Positions 1-5,743 are shown, numbered from the stretch's first letter. The stretch is DNA of 12,316 bases from Cellvibrionales bacterium UBA4495 (GCA_002388905.1 DGNJ01000087.1:1-12316), one strand, 5' to 3'. The notes: generated from the letters alone by a model not told the origin. Program-made: numbers and translations.

Positions 1-445
1 CTAATATTCCGGACACTAGTGGTGTGTATCATCAATTCTGTCATATTATGAGGCTTGGCCGGATGGCTGATTAAACTCCTTCTACCTATAAAATACTTTA
101 ATAAAAACTCATAATAATCTGATATATCAATAATTTTGTAAATTTGTTCAGAACGTGATCAGGCCATTTTCGATTCATTTCAACGATCTGGCTAAGTCGT
201 TTCCACCCAGGCCCATACACGGTACAGCCTCCGGGGCGCAATGCACTGGCAAGAAACAACTGCCTGGATACCAGCCTTTACAATCGTTGATCGCCAAGAC
301 CGGGCATGACCAGAGGTTATCCGGCGAGTATGTGACCATCACTGAGATGTATCACTTATATTGGATCAAGCGGCTCTATCTGTCCGGGGCGCAAAATACC
401 AGATTATGACGCATTTACATCCACCAACCAGAGTCAGGACAATCC
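1..445. other. Chromosomal flank without a convincing gene
   Basis: The first 150 bases are AT-rich, with runs such as ataaaatactttaataaaa and no open frame of note. From 155 the composition becomes mixed. One open frame of 84 codons runs from 155 to 409 on the plus strand, but it has no recognisable motif, no good ribosome binding site and unremarkable composition, so I do not call it. A 12-base string TCCGGGGCGCAA occurs at 230-241 and again at 383-394, 153 bases apart. This could be a decayed remnant of an older gene or mobile element next to dif, a place where many elements insert, but nothing identifies it. Confidence 0.4.
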
Positions 446-630
446 ATGGCACAAACCATTGCCACCAGCAACAACGTAGAAATCCCGCTGAAGTGCCCAA
501 AATGCTTTTCGGTGCAGATCATCGTCGACAACACAACATCGATGGTGCGCATGAGGAGTGCGAATACTGGGACTGTTTCTGTGAGGCCTGCGAGCACGAG
601 TTCGAGACCAAGAACTACGCCAAGGACTGA
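446..630 (+). pseudogene. Small zinc-ribbon protein gene with a one-base frameshift
   Basis: The frame opened by ATG at 446 encodes a start followed by IPLKCPKCF, a typical first zinc knuckle, but then runs into a sequence without cysteines. From about 525 the adjacent frame (the frame of position 361) encodes DGAHEECEYWDCFCEACEHEF and stops at TGA 628-630. Joining the two at roughly 520-538 gives a coherent protein of about 61 residues with CxxC near residue 17, a second cysteine cluster CxCxxC and an acidic/aromatic C-terminus, as expected for a zinc ribbon. The shift is equivalent to loss of one base (a minus-one change). No classical slippery heptamer is visible there, so a decayed gene or a sequencing error is likelier than programmed frameshifting. 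It ends 17 bases before dif and belongs to the chromosomal side. Function unknown. Confidence 0.55.
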
Positions 631-647
631 ACCTCACCTTAAACACA

Positions 648-675
648 ACTGCGCATAATGTATATTATGTTAAAT
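648..675 (+). other. dif: dif site (left attachment junction), XerC/XerD recombination site
   Basis: The site reads ACTGCGCATAA (XerC arm), TGTATA (central region), TTATGTTAAAT (XerD arm). It agrees with the E. coli dif sequence at 26 consecutive positions, from TGCG to the final AAAT. dif is the terminus-region site where host tyrosine recombinases XerC and XerD resolve chromosome dimers. Many phages and islands insert here without their own integrase. Here the complete dif lies exactly at the left border of the phage genes, so insertion has left an apparently functional dif. By Xer logic the XerC arm is chromosomal and the XerD arm came with the phage. Confidence 0.93.
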
Positions 676-847
676 CGTGGACGGGAATAAGTTACCAACC
701 CCCGCCCCCTATTTGCAACTTTGCCGCCTTTTGACATGTGACCAGTTTTCGTTTTCCGGTCACTCAGCGGATTATGCAGCCCGTCTCCCCGCCGTCTGAT
801 TACTGCCCAACCCTCCGTAGCATTGCGGGTCTTGGAGGTTGTATTAA
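676..847 (+). promoter_or_regulatory. Upstream region of the rightward regulator operon with putative operator
   Basis: This 172-base non-coding stretch lies between dif and the HTH gene. It contains a perfect inverted repeat GTGACC (738-743) and GGTCAC (758-763) with a 14-base spacer, the kind of dyad a dimeric repressor binds. A TTGACA (731-736) abuts it, but no good minus-10 hexamer sits 16-18 bases downstream, so I do not place the promoter exactly. GGAGG about nine bases before the ATG at 848 is a good ribosome binding site. Autoregulation by the HTH protein is an inference from position. Confidence 0.5.
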
Positions 848-1312
848 ATGGACTATTGGCGCGTATATTCGCAGTGCTTCACTCATGGATACCGAGATAT
901 CCCGGCCCACGAAATGGCCGCGATCATGCAGACAACAGAGAAAACCGCCCGGCATTACTGCACCGGCAAAGCCCGGCCCGACCCGGCGCGGATACAACTA
1001 CTTGAGGCGGTCGCGGGCAAAAAACTCATTCCCCAGGACGCGCCGCTCTGGTGGGATGACAAAACCGGCGAGATTCGGACGGAAAGCGATCTTGGATACA
1101 CCGCCGAGGCAATCAACCAGGGGCGCATGTTCGCCACGTTCTACCACGAAACAGATCGACACGCCCAAGCCCTGGCGGACCAGGTTGCCGCCCTGGAACG
1201 GGAAAACGCGGCCCTACGGGGTCGCCTGGCTCGCCTGGAACGTGAACAGACTCCGGCACCGGTGCCGGATAATGTGATACCTTTCCCCCGCCAACAACAC
1301 AAGGAGATTTAA
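848..1312 (+). CDS. Putative phage transcriptional regulator, HTH plus leucine zipper
   Basis: The protein has 154 residues. Residues about 18-50 (IPAHEMAAIMQTTEKTARHY, then CTGKARPDPARIQLLEAVAG) read like the helix-turn-helix start of phage regulators in which an HTH is followed by a Gly/Arg/Pro turn and a leucine-rich helix. A tryptophan-rich stretch (LWWDDKTGEI) follows near residue 73. Residues about 100-135 form a coiled coil with leucines or alanines in heptad spacing (ALADQVAALERENAALRGRL), which suggests a dimer. The tail is proline-rich. The layout recalls the small phage-encoded DNA-binding family that Pfam lists as DUF3653, but I cannot confirm this. It is first in the rightward operon, six bases ahead of the next gene, and a dyad at 738-763 lies upstream. 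A role as lysogeny repressor or switch protein is inferred. Confidence 0.72.
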   Translation: MDYWRVYSQCFTHGYRDIPAHEMAAIMQTTEKTARHYCTGKARPDPARIQLLEAVAGKKLIPQDAPLWWDDKTGEIRTESDLGYTAEAINQGRMFATFYHETDRHAQALADQVAALERENAALRGRLARLEREQTPAPVPDNVIPFPRQQHKEI

Positions 1313-1318
1313 GGACCA

Positions 1319-1570
1319 ATGAAGTGTAATAGTTGCGGCCGCAAAATGCGGAAAAACAAAGAGAAAAAGCCAGTATCTATCGGCAGCTTACCGTCAGTTC
1401 TGGAACTGGTAGCAGTGTTACTTGTCGCTGGAACATTCTTTTATAAGCCTCTGTCAGACAACGTTTTTCCGGCTATTGCCGTCGCTATTGTTCTCGCCTT
1501 AATCGCGCATTCTCAGCGGTACGACATCAACTATCAATGCCCCACTTGCAACAAGGAGCCCACCTCATGA
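1319..1570 (+). CDS. Small two-TM membrane protein with flanking CxxC knuckles
   Basis: The 83-residue protein begins with CNSC (cysteines 3 and 6), has a lysine-rich linker (residues 8-18), two hydrophobic segments (about 24-42 and 48-65) joined by a short loop, and ends with YQCPTC (cysteines 74 and 77). A hairpin of two membrane helices would put both CxxC pairs on the same side, most likely the cytoplasm given the lysines, where they could form one zinc site. The ATG at 1319 is preceded by AAGGA at a short distance, and the stop overlaps the next start by four bases (ATGA). I do not recognise a family. Position between a regulator and a lipoprotein suggests a lysogen-expressed envelope function. 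Function unknown. Confidence 0.75.
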   Translation: MKCNSCGRKMRKNKEKKPVSIGSLPSVLELVAVLLVAGTFFYKPLSDNVFPAIAVAIVLALIAHSQRYDINYQCPTCNKEPTS

Positions 1571-1941
1571 AACGGATATTTTACCCCCTCGCTGTTTTGG
1601 CCCTGGCTGGCTGCACGACTACTTGGCAGGACGAAAGCGCCGTCCAGACCTATCGTCCCGCCGGCGCCGAGGAACTATGGCGAATCACCGGACAGCTTGA
1701 CAACACCATGAAGGAAGGACTGGTCAAAACTACCGTGGACCGGAACCTTACCGTCACGATTAACGGCGACACCGCCGCTCAGGGGCTCATTTCGTGGGAT
1801 GGCAATGGCCGCATTGACGGCGCCTACCAGGATCGCGCCGTAGAAGCCGACTGCAATGGTCGCCGCGTTTCACCTAATTGGGTCGATATTCGCTGCATGA
1901 TCCTTGTGGACAACGAACGCGCAGCCACCCTGACGTTTTAA
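1567..1941 (+). CDS. Putative outer-membrane lipoprotein
   Basis: I choose the ATG at 1567, which overlaps the upstream stop (ATGA), giving 124 residues; an upstream in-frame start at 1537 would spoil the signal sequence. The N-terminus MKRIFYPLAVLALAGC is a type II signal peptide with the lipobox LAGC, so Cys16 would be lipidated. Residue +2 is Thr, not Asp, consistent with transport to the outer membrane. The mature part is short and beta-rich, with TVTINGD, an SWDGNGRIDGAY repeat-like turn region, and two cysteines (in EADC and DIRC) able to form a disulphide. It ends the rightward operon just before a strong terminator. Small phage-encoded lipoproteins often block superinfection or alter the cell surface in lysogens; that role is inference here. 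Confidence 0.78.
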   Translation: MKRIFYPLAVLALAGCTTTWQDESAVQTYRPAGAEELWRITGQLDNTMKEGLVKTTVDRNLTVTINGDTAAQGLISWDGNGRIDGAYQDRAVEADCNGRRVSPNWVDIRCMILVDNERAATLTF

Positions 1942-2039
1942 CGCCTAAGGCGGGCGGCCTTCCGCCCGCCTTTCTTCCCGGCCCGCTTGGCGGCCATGCT
2001 GCCCTTTGTGAATCGCCCTTTCTTCGTTCTACCCGCCAT
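1938..2039 (-). CDS. Tiny very basic peptide, possible DNA-condensing protein
   Basis: ATG at 2039 follows AGAGG with six bases between and overlaps the end of the previous gene. It opens 33 codons ending in TAA at 1938-1940. The peptide starts MAGRTKKGRF and ends RKAARLRR; about 14 of 33 residues are Lys or Arg and none is acidic. It is the last leftward gene, and its stop overlaps the stop of the convergent lipoprotein gene in the self-complementary string TTTTAA. The terminator hairpin of the opposite operon forms codons for its basic C-terminal half. Such peptides in small viruses can neutralise packaged DNA, but this is inference, and the frame is short enough that chance cannot be excluded. 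Confidence 0.5.
   Translation of the reverse strand: MAGRTKKGRFTKGSMAAKRAGKKGGRKAARLRR
1947..1976 (+). terminator. Rho-independent terminator of the rightward operon
   Basis: Stem AAGGCGGGCGG (1947-1957), loop CCTT, then perfectly complementary CCGCCCGCCTT (1962-1972) running into TTTCTT. This 11-bp GC-rich hairpin with a T tract begins six bases after the lipoprotein stop. It lies where the two opposed transcription units meet. On the minus strand the same bases are inside the reading frame of the basic peptide gene at 1938-2039 and lack a good T tract. Confidence 0.9.
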
Positions 2040-2181
2040 TTTTTGCCTCTCTCTCGACCATTATTCCGCGCCACCATTCCAGGTGTGAAACCCGTTTATC
2101 CAACTTCCACAGCATGAACACCAGCGCCATTGTCGCCAGGTCACCGCCGGCACTCAGCCATTCAAAAACCCCAAGTGTCAT
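2029..2181 (-). CDS. Small one-TM protein of the lysis/late cluster
   Basis: The 50-codon frame starts at ATG 2181, overlapping the stop of the holin-like gene by four bases (ATGA), and stops at TAG 2029-2031. The product begins MTLGVFEWLSAGGDLATMAL, continues as a hydrophobic helix to about residue 25 (VFMLW), and then has a charged amphipathic tail (KLDKRVSHLEWW). This one-helix, short-tail form is common among accessory lysis proteins and minor virion membrane proteins. I cannot assign it to either. Gene overlap on both sides and conserved-looking codon use support that it is translated. Confidence 0.65.
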   Translation of the reverse strand: MTLGVFEWLSAGGDLATMALVFMLWKLDKRVSHLEWWRGIMVEREAKNGG

Positions 2182-2510
2182 GGTTTCAACTGCTTCAACT
2201 TTACAAATTTATCGAGCCCGAACACGGCCCCGGTTACCATAAAAAATCCGTATTGATACCAGCCCGGCATTGCGTTGAATCGCTCGATGCCCGCCGTTGC
2301 CACTGCGTCCAGGCCGGGCACAAAACAGGCCACCGCCGGAAAACTCCACACCAGGACCAGCCATTCATCGGACCAGCCCGGAATACCGTTTTTGACGGCT
2401 TCCGCCCTGGCCTTTGCCTTCTCTCGCGACGCTTCGGCCTTTGCCCCTATCCAGTCGCTGAATGTGCCGGCGGCCAGGTTCAGGACGGTACCGGCGATAG
2501 TCTCCAGCAC
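2178..2510 (-). CDS. Holin-like membrane protein
   Basis: The 110-residue protein starts at GTG 2510, one base after the upstream stop. Residues 1-45 form an amphipathic, Ala/Lys-rich helical region (ETIAGTVLNLAAGTF, then REKAKARAEAVKN). Residues about 48-70 (WSDEWLVLVWSFPAVACFV) and 83-102 (PGWYQYGFFMVTGAVFGLDK) are hydrophobic segments joined by a Gly/Ala/Asp loop. The order helix, DEW-LV-hydrophobic-FVPG, P-WY, FG near the end is like small phage holins of the three-TM type used by gene-transfer agents and other phages. The tail is basic (KFVKLKQLKP). It sits in the same operon as the M15 peptidase, which needs a holin or equivalent for release. The holin call is by pattern and context. 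Confidence 0.62.
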   Translation of the reverse strand: MLETIAGTVLNLAAGTFSDWIGAKAEASREKAKARAEAVKNGIPGWSDEWLVLVWSFPAVACFVPGLDAVATAGIERFNAMPGWYQYGFFMVTGAVFGLDKFVKLKQLKP

Positions 2511-2511
2511 G

Positions 2512-2583
2512 TCAGGCCCTCAACTTTTCGTAGATGACATTGCCGACCACCACGGCGGCGACGCCATAGAAAAACCATTTCAT
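2512..2583 (-). CDS. 23-residue membrane peptide
   Basis: ATG 2583 overlaps the stop of the HeH-like gene by four bases (ATGA) and the frame closes at TGA 2512-2514, one base before the GTG of the holin-like gene. The peptide is MKWFFYGVAAVVVGNVIYEK plus three residues: a short hydrophobic helix with a charged C-terminal end. Tight packing between two genes, with no spare bases, supports translation. PM2 virions contain several integral membrane proteins of only a few kDa, so a minor membrane component is plausible. No homologue is recognised. Confidence 0.55.
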   Translation of the reverse strand: MKWFFYGVAAVVVGNVIYEKLRA

Positions 2584-2771
2584 TGCATTGCCTCCAGGAT
2601 GGCCGCTTCCAGGTCCTCACGGCGGACCCCGACGACTTTTAGCCCGTGCTCAGCGCCCAGGTTTTGCAGCTCCCGCCAGGTGGCGGCCTCGATCTCGCGC
2701 AACTGGATATAGTCCACGGGTTGCGGTTCCGGCTGCGCCTGGCGCCGGTATTTCATGCGGTTTGGATTCAC
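2580..2771 (-). CDS. Small protein with HeH/SAP-like helix-extended-loop-helix fold
   Basis: The 63-residue protein starts at GTG 2771, overlapping the upstream stop by four bases (GTGA). The first 20 residues are basic and Pro/Gln-rich (YRRQAQPEPQPVDYIQLREI). Residues about 30-62 (TWRELQNLGAEHGLKV, then VGVRREDLEAAILEAM) have the pattern of a helix, an extended loop with Gly and a hydrophobic residue, and a second helix starting RxDL, as in HeH, SAP and Rho-N-type modules that bind nucleic acid or mediate protein contacts. Sequence resemblance only; no catalytic motif. It lies among small membrane genes between the endolysin and the holin, an odd place for a DNA-binding protein, so it may instead be a virion scaffold or DNA-membrane linker. 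Confidence 0.6.
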   Translation of the reverse strand: MNPNRMKYRRQAQPEPQPVDYIQLREIEAATWRELQNLGAEHGLKVVGVRREDLEAAILEAMQ

Positions 2772-2866
2772 AGATGCCCCCTACTTTCCAACCATTTTTT
2801 GGCGTACTCGGCGGCGACGCTGCCGACCACTATTAACGCGACGCCCGCCAGGAATTTCCGGTTCAT
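2768..2866 (-). CDS. 32-residue membrane peptide
   Basis: ATG 2866 overlaps the stop of the upstream gene by four bases (ATGA) and TGA 2768-2770 overlaps the next GTG. The peptide has a basic start (MNRK), a hydrophobic helix of about 15 residues (FLAGVALIVVGSVAAEY) and a charged tail (AKKWLESRGHL). The design closely parallels the 23-residue peptide at 2512-2583 and the 32-residue one at 7843-7941. Exact overlaps on both sides make accidental openness unlikely. Probably a small inner-membrane or virion-membrane protein; function not known. Confidence 0.62.
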   Translation of the reverse strand: MNRKFLAGVALIVVGSVAAEYAKKWLESRGHL

Positions 2867-3129
2867 CCGTTACCCCCTAGCAGTTCTTCAAACTCATTCG
2901 GGTGGAAAAAATCATAAATCGCAGACCCCAGCGAAAAATTGCCGTTTCTCTCGCCATCGTTGAGCACGTCGCCCGCGCCGCCAATGATGTTGTCATAGAT
3001 GAAATTTTCCCGGCTGGCGGGGGTGACTTCCTCGACCACCCCGGCGGCGGTTGCCCCGGCCTTGCCCGCGACGTACCACAGGACCGCCAGGCCCGCGCCC
3101 ACCAGCATGGCAAATTGGGTATTGTTCAT
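2863..3129 (-). CDS. One-TM protein, likely virion membrane or accessory lysis protein
   Basis: I choose ATG 3129 because it overlaps the endolysin stop by four bases (ATGA); an upstream in-frame start at 3174 would lie inside the endolysin gene and precede the membrane segment with a basic run. The product has 88 residues: a hydrophobic helix at about 5-22 (QFAMLVGAGLAVLWYVAG), an Ala/Gly-rich stretch, and a soluble C-terminal part with Asn, Gly, Asp and aromatic residues (FIYDNIIGGAGDVLNDGER, FFHPNEFEELLGG). N-terminal anchor plus soluble domain is a common form for internal-membrane phage proteins. No family is recognised. Confidence 0.72.
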   Translation of the reverse strand: MNNTQFAMLVGAGLAVLWYVAGKAGATAAGVVEEVTPASRENFIYDNIIGGAGDVLNDGERNGNFSLGSAIYDFFHPNEFEELLGGNG

Positions 3130-3740
3130 ATCACGGCCTCCAGGGCGCCATAGTTGCCGGCGACTCGCGACCACTTGGCCGGGTAACCGGGATTTCGGGT
3201 TTTCCTTACGTCAAGGTGGACCATGTTGCCGGGCCGAGTGTCGGTATAAAGCCCGATGCCGGTAAAACCCACTTCCTTGGCGATCTTGAACGCCCGGTAG
3301 CGTTGCGCCTCGTTGTGGATATACCCGCCGTCGATCATTGGGAACACGTCCACGGCCCGCACTTCGCCCCAGGCATCGACGTTATGCTGGCTTTCTCCGG
3401 TGCCGTCATGGCGGCCCAGGGCGCCGGAGGCGCGGGAGACAACAACAGGGGCGCCCCACCGCGCCCGGAAGTCGTCCAGCTTGTGCAACAGGTCGTCAGC
3501 CATGAACGGCCACCAGATGCCGAACTCGGACGGCTCGAAATAGACCAATACCGGCTTGCGATTTTCCACGTCGACTCCCTCCACGCTCTGGCCCGGCTCA
3601 GGGGCGCCCCACTCTGCCGGCCCGGCTTCCAGGTCCGGCAATGGCCTATCCGGGTAGACGGTGGCGCCGGGATAGCGCCAGTGCCACCACACAAGGCCCG
3701 CCGCTGCGGCGAGCCCCAGGCCAGCCAGGGCGCGACTCAT
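3126..3740 (-). CDS. Membrane-anchored M15-family peptidase (endolysin)
   Basis: The 204-residue protein would cut peptide cross-links in peptidoglycan as a zinc D,D- or L,D-peptidase, for lysis or for entry. Residues 4-19 are a hydrophobic N-terminal segment (ALAGLGLAAAAGLVWW), a signal-anchor. A proline-rich linker follows to about residue 60. The C-terminal domain carries the M15 zinc ligands: SQH (His119), AVD (Asp131) and HLDVR (His175). The gap between the first His and the Asp is 12 residues, longer than the usual SxHxxGxAxD, so a short insertion (around WGEV) is present. A conserved-looking GFTGIGLY precedes the last ligand, as in this family. Start ATG 3740 overlaps the previous stop (TAATG). 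A holin-like gene lies downstream in the same operon. Confidence 0.85.
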   Translation of the reverse strand: MSRALAGLGLAAAAGLVWWHWRYPGATVYPDRPLPDLEAGPAEWGAPEPGQSVEGVDVENRKPVLVYFEPSEFGIWWPFMADDLLHKLDDFRARWGAPVVVSRASGALGRHDGTGESQHNVDAWGEVRAVDVFPMIDGGYIHNEAQRYRAFKIAKEVGFTGIGLYTDTRPGNMVHLDVRKTRNPGYPAKWSRVAGNYGALEAVI

Positions 3741-4171
3741 TACCCACAGCCGCCCAATACCAGCGGGTGTGCCACGTCCAGGACGGCGGCCAGGGTGGCG
3801 GTAATGCCGGCGCCGGCCTGGGTGTCCACGTTGACGTCCATCTTCAATTTCGTTGTGCCGGCCACTTCGGACAGGTCCACATCGAAGGTTCCGGCGTACT
3901 CGCCCGAACCGTCAAAATTGATGGTGGTTTCCCCCAGCTTGGTCGATCCGTTTTTAACGGACAGGGTGACCACGGCGGCGGCATCGGTGCCGGACTGGCG
4001 CAGCCGGTACTTGCACTTGCCCTTGAGATAGGACAGCCGGGCCAGGTCTTCGAGCAGGATTTCATTACCCGCCGGGGTGGCGTAGACATTGCCGGTTGCG
4101 GCGGCCAGGTCCAGGCTTTTCGACTCGCCCGGCTCAAACACCAGGTGCGTTTTTTGCGCGATCTCAAACAT
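3740..4171 (-). CDS. Beta-rich protein next to the spike, putative capsid/vertex component
   Basis: The 143-residue protein is predicted to be almost all beta strands. It alternates short hydrophobic strands with Gly/Asp/Thr turns: VVTLSVKNGSTKLGETTINF, then GEYAGTFDVDLSEVAG, TKLKMDVNVDTQ, and ITATLAAVLD. It has no signal peptide or membrane segment and ends in GGCG. The ATG at 4171 overlaps the stop of the 505-residue gene (TAATG), so the two are probably made in step. In PM2-type phages the spike and vertex genes sit together in the structural operon; I infer a spike-associated or receptor-binding role. No named family is recognised. Confidence 0.68.
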   Translation of the reverse strand: MFEIAQKTHLVFEPGESKSLDLAAATGNVYATPAGNEILLEDLARLSYLKGKCKYRLRQSGTDAAAVVTLSVKNGSTKLGETTINFDGSGEYAGTFDVDLSEVAGTTKLKMDVNVDTQAGAGITATLAAVLDVAHPLVLGGCG

Positions 4172-5688
4172 TAGGGTATCTCCGTATTGATAACGCCCTC
4201 ATCGATCAACAGATCGAGGCGGGCCGGGTATTTGGTGCTGAAATTGTCGGCCTGCAGGGCCAGCAAAAAGGACTTGCCGCCGGTCAGGATTTCCCGGTAC
4301 GGCCAGGGCACGTCCGCGCCGGGGTCGTAGACCCGAATGCCAAAAACATGATCCAGGTAATCGTCGGCCAGTTCTTGGTCCAGGTACATTTCCAGGGCGG
4401 CCTTGATGATCTCGCCCGACATGGTGTCGGTGGCGTGGTCAACGGTCACGTCCGCCTCGGTTATGTAATTTATATAGCTGGTCGGCTTGAGCAGACGCGG
4501 GCAACGGGTACCACGGGTCGGTCCGGTGGTGCTTGACAGTGTGGCGCCGCCTTTGGCGCGGCGGTCGATTTCGCGATTCGCGAACTTGTAGGCTTGCTGA
4601 TTTTTGGCATGGCCGCCCTGGCTATCCACGGTAATAACCCAGTCCCCATAGATGCCGCCGAACCGGAAATTACCGACATAATCCACGGTCAGCCCCGACT
4701 TAATACTGGAATCAATCAGGGCGCCGGTTTCGATGTTGTAGACCCACTGGCCCACGGTACCGGCGCCATTCGCCGCCAACAGCCACAGCCGGTCCACTCC
4801 GTCCGCCTCGTCGTGCTCGATCAGGATGGTCTCTTTTTGCGACGTGTTCATAATGTCGCCCGTAACCGCGATATCCTTTATAAAATCCAGCGTTTCGGAG
4901 TGATAAATCCTTATCGTGTCGGCACCGTAAAGCCTCACCGCCACCAGCTTGGCCGCGTCACTGGCGCCAATCTGCGCGATTTGCTGCCCGACCACCTTGA
5001 CCACCGAAAAGTCTGCACCGGCGGCGGCCTTTCTCATAATCCGCCCACTGGTTACAGCGCCCCAAAAGTAATCGCCGCCCCAGGCCATGTGACTGGCGTT
5101 ATAACCGTCGCCGCTTTCCTTCACATAAAAACCGGACTGCACCACCGACCAGTCTTCCGGGTTCATCCTTAAATATTGCTGATACCCGCCAGAATCCGGT
5201 ATCAGTATTGTTCCTTCATACAGCGGCCCGGAGGAAAAAGAGTCGCCGTATTCCATCGGCTGCCCCGAGTCCTCCCGCTTTGCATAATCGCCGAATGACC
5301 AAAATTCTGGCGTGTAGTTATCGGAGACATGCAGCGATAGCGGCAACCAGTAGCGGCGGTCGGTAACAAAGGTGCCGTTGGCCCGTTTTACTCCGCCGGC
5401 GTTGACCATTTCCCCGGAGACAATCAGTTTTTCATAATCGCCCACTCCCACGACCAGGACCACCAGCAATGGCCGGGTGTCCGGGTTGTAGATGGTCATT
5501 TCCGCGACTGCGCTTGGGAACCGGCGTTTTTCCCCGGCCTCCATTGCAATGGCCTGGCCTTCCACGGTAACGATTACCGGGCGGGCGGCGGTTTTGATAT
5601 AGACGAACTCCGGGCGGTTTACGGGCACGTTTTGCAACTGGCCCGCCGCCAGGTTGAAGGTTATTTCACGCTGCGTTGCTGTTGCCAT
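4171..5688 (-). CDS. Putative spike / receptor-binding protein
   Basis: At 505 residues this is the second longest gene and the largest candidate virion protein. Residues 1-90 form a beta-sandwich-like module (REITFNLAAGQLQNVPV, VIVTVEGQAIAMEAGEKRRF, MTIYNPDTRPLLVVLVVGVG) that could be the capsid-base domain. Residues about 110-370 have recurring strand-turn units with W and D/G (YQQYLRMNPEDWSVV, WGGDYFWGAVTSG, DTIRIYHSETLDFIK, DRLWLLAANGAGTVGQWVY), which read like a beta-propeller. The final 120 residues start near a basic stretch (REIDRRAKGGATL) and become mixed alpha/beta. PM2 has a single large pentameric spike, P1, that binds the host; size, position downstream of the coat protein and propeller-like repeats suggest the same role. 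ATG 5688 follows the 16-residue gene by four bases. Confidence 0.68.
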   Translation of the reverse strand: MATATQREITFNLAAGQLQNVPVNRPEFVYIKTAARPVIVTVEGQAIAMEAGEKRRFPSAVAEMTIYNPDTRPLLVVLVVGVGDYEKLIVSGEMVNAGGVKRANGTFVTDRRYWLPLSLHVSDNYTPEFWSFGDYAKREDSGQPMEYGDSFSSGPLYEGTILIPDSGGYQQYLRMNPEDWSVVQSGFYVKESGDGYNASHMAWGGDYFWGAVTSGRIMRKAAAGADFSVVKVVGQQIAQIGASDAAKLVAVRLYGADTIRIYHSETLDFIKDIAVTGDIMNTSQKETILIEHDEADGVDRLWLLAANGAGTVGQWVYNIETGALIDSSIKSGLTVDYVGNFRFGGIYGDWVITVDSQGGHAKNQQAYKFANREIDRRAKGGATLSSTTGPTRGTRCPRLLKPTSYINYITEADVTVDHATDTMSGEIIKAALEMYLDQELADDYLDHVFGIRVYDPGADVPWPYREILTGGKSFLLALQADNFSTKYPARLDLLIDEGVINTEIP

Positions 5689-5692
5689 TACT

Positions 5693-5743
5693 TCACCAGA
5701 TCACAGGGAACAGGGGCGGAAACGGGAGCCACCAGGGCCACAT
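5693..5743 (-). CDS. 16-residue Trp/Pro-rich hydrophobic micropeptide
   Basis: ATG 5741-5743 overlaps the upstream stop by one base (TAATG), and TGA 5693-5695 lies four bases before the ATG of the spike gene. The frame encodes MWPWWLPFPPLFPVIW: four Trp, five Pro and no charged residue. GGGGGG about five bases upstream of the ATG is a plausible ribosome binding site. It fills exactly the gap between two genes in a genome with almost no spacers. It could be a membrane-embedded virion peptide or merely a coupling leader that carries ribosomes into the spike gene. Too short to confirm from sequence alone. Confidence 0.42.
   Translation of the reverse strand: MWPWWLPFPPLFPVIW

Noticed and set aside
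230..394. Two copies of TCCGGGGCGCAA 153 bases apart
   Set aside because: Flanking bases are not similar, so a true tandem repeat or IS end is not supported.
155..409. 84-residue plus-strand frame in the left flank
   Set aside because: No motif, no ribosome binding site and no coding-like composition; kept only as part of the unassigned flank.
3051..4031. 326-residue plus-strand frame opposite the endolysin and beta-rich genes
   Set aside because: Antisense shadow of well-supported minus-strand genes; Pro/Arg/His-rich with no motifs.
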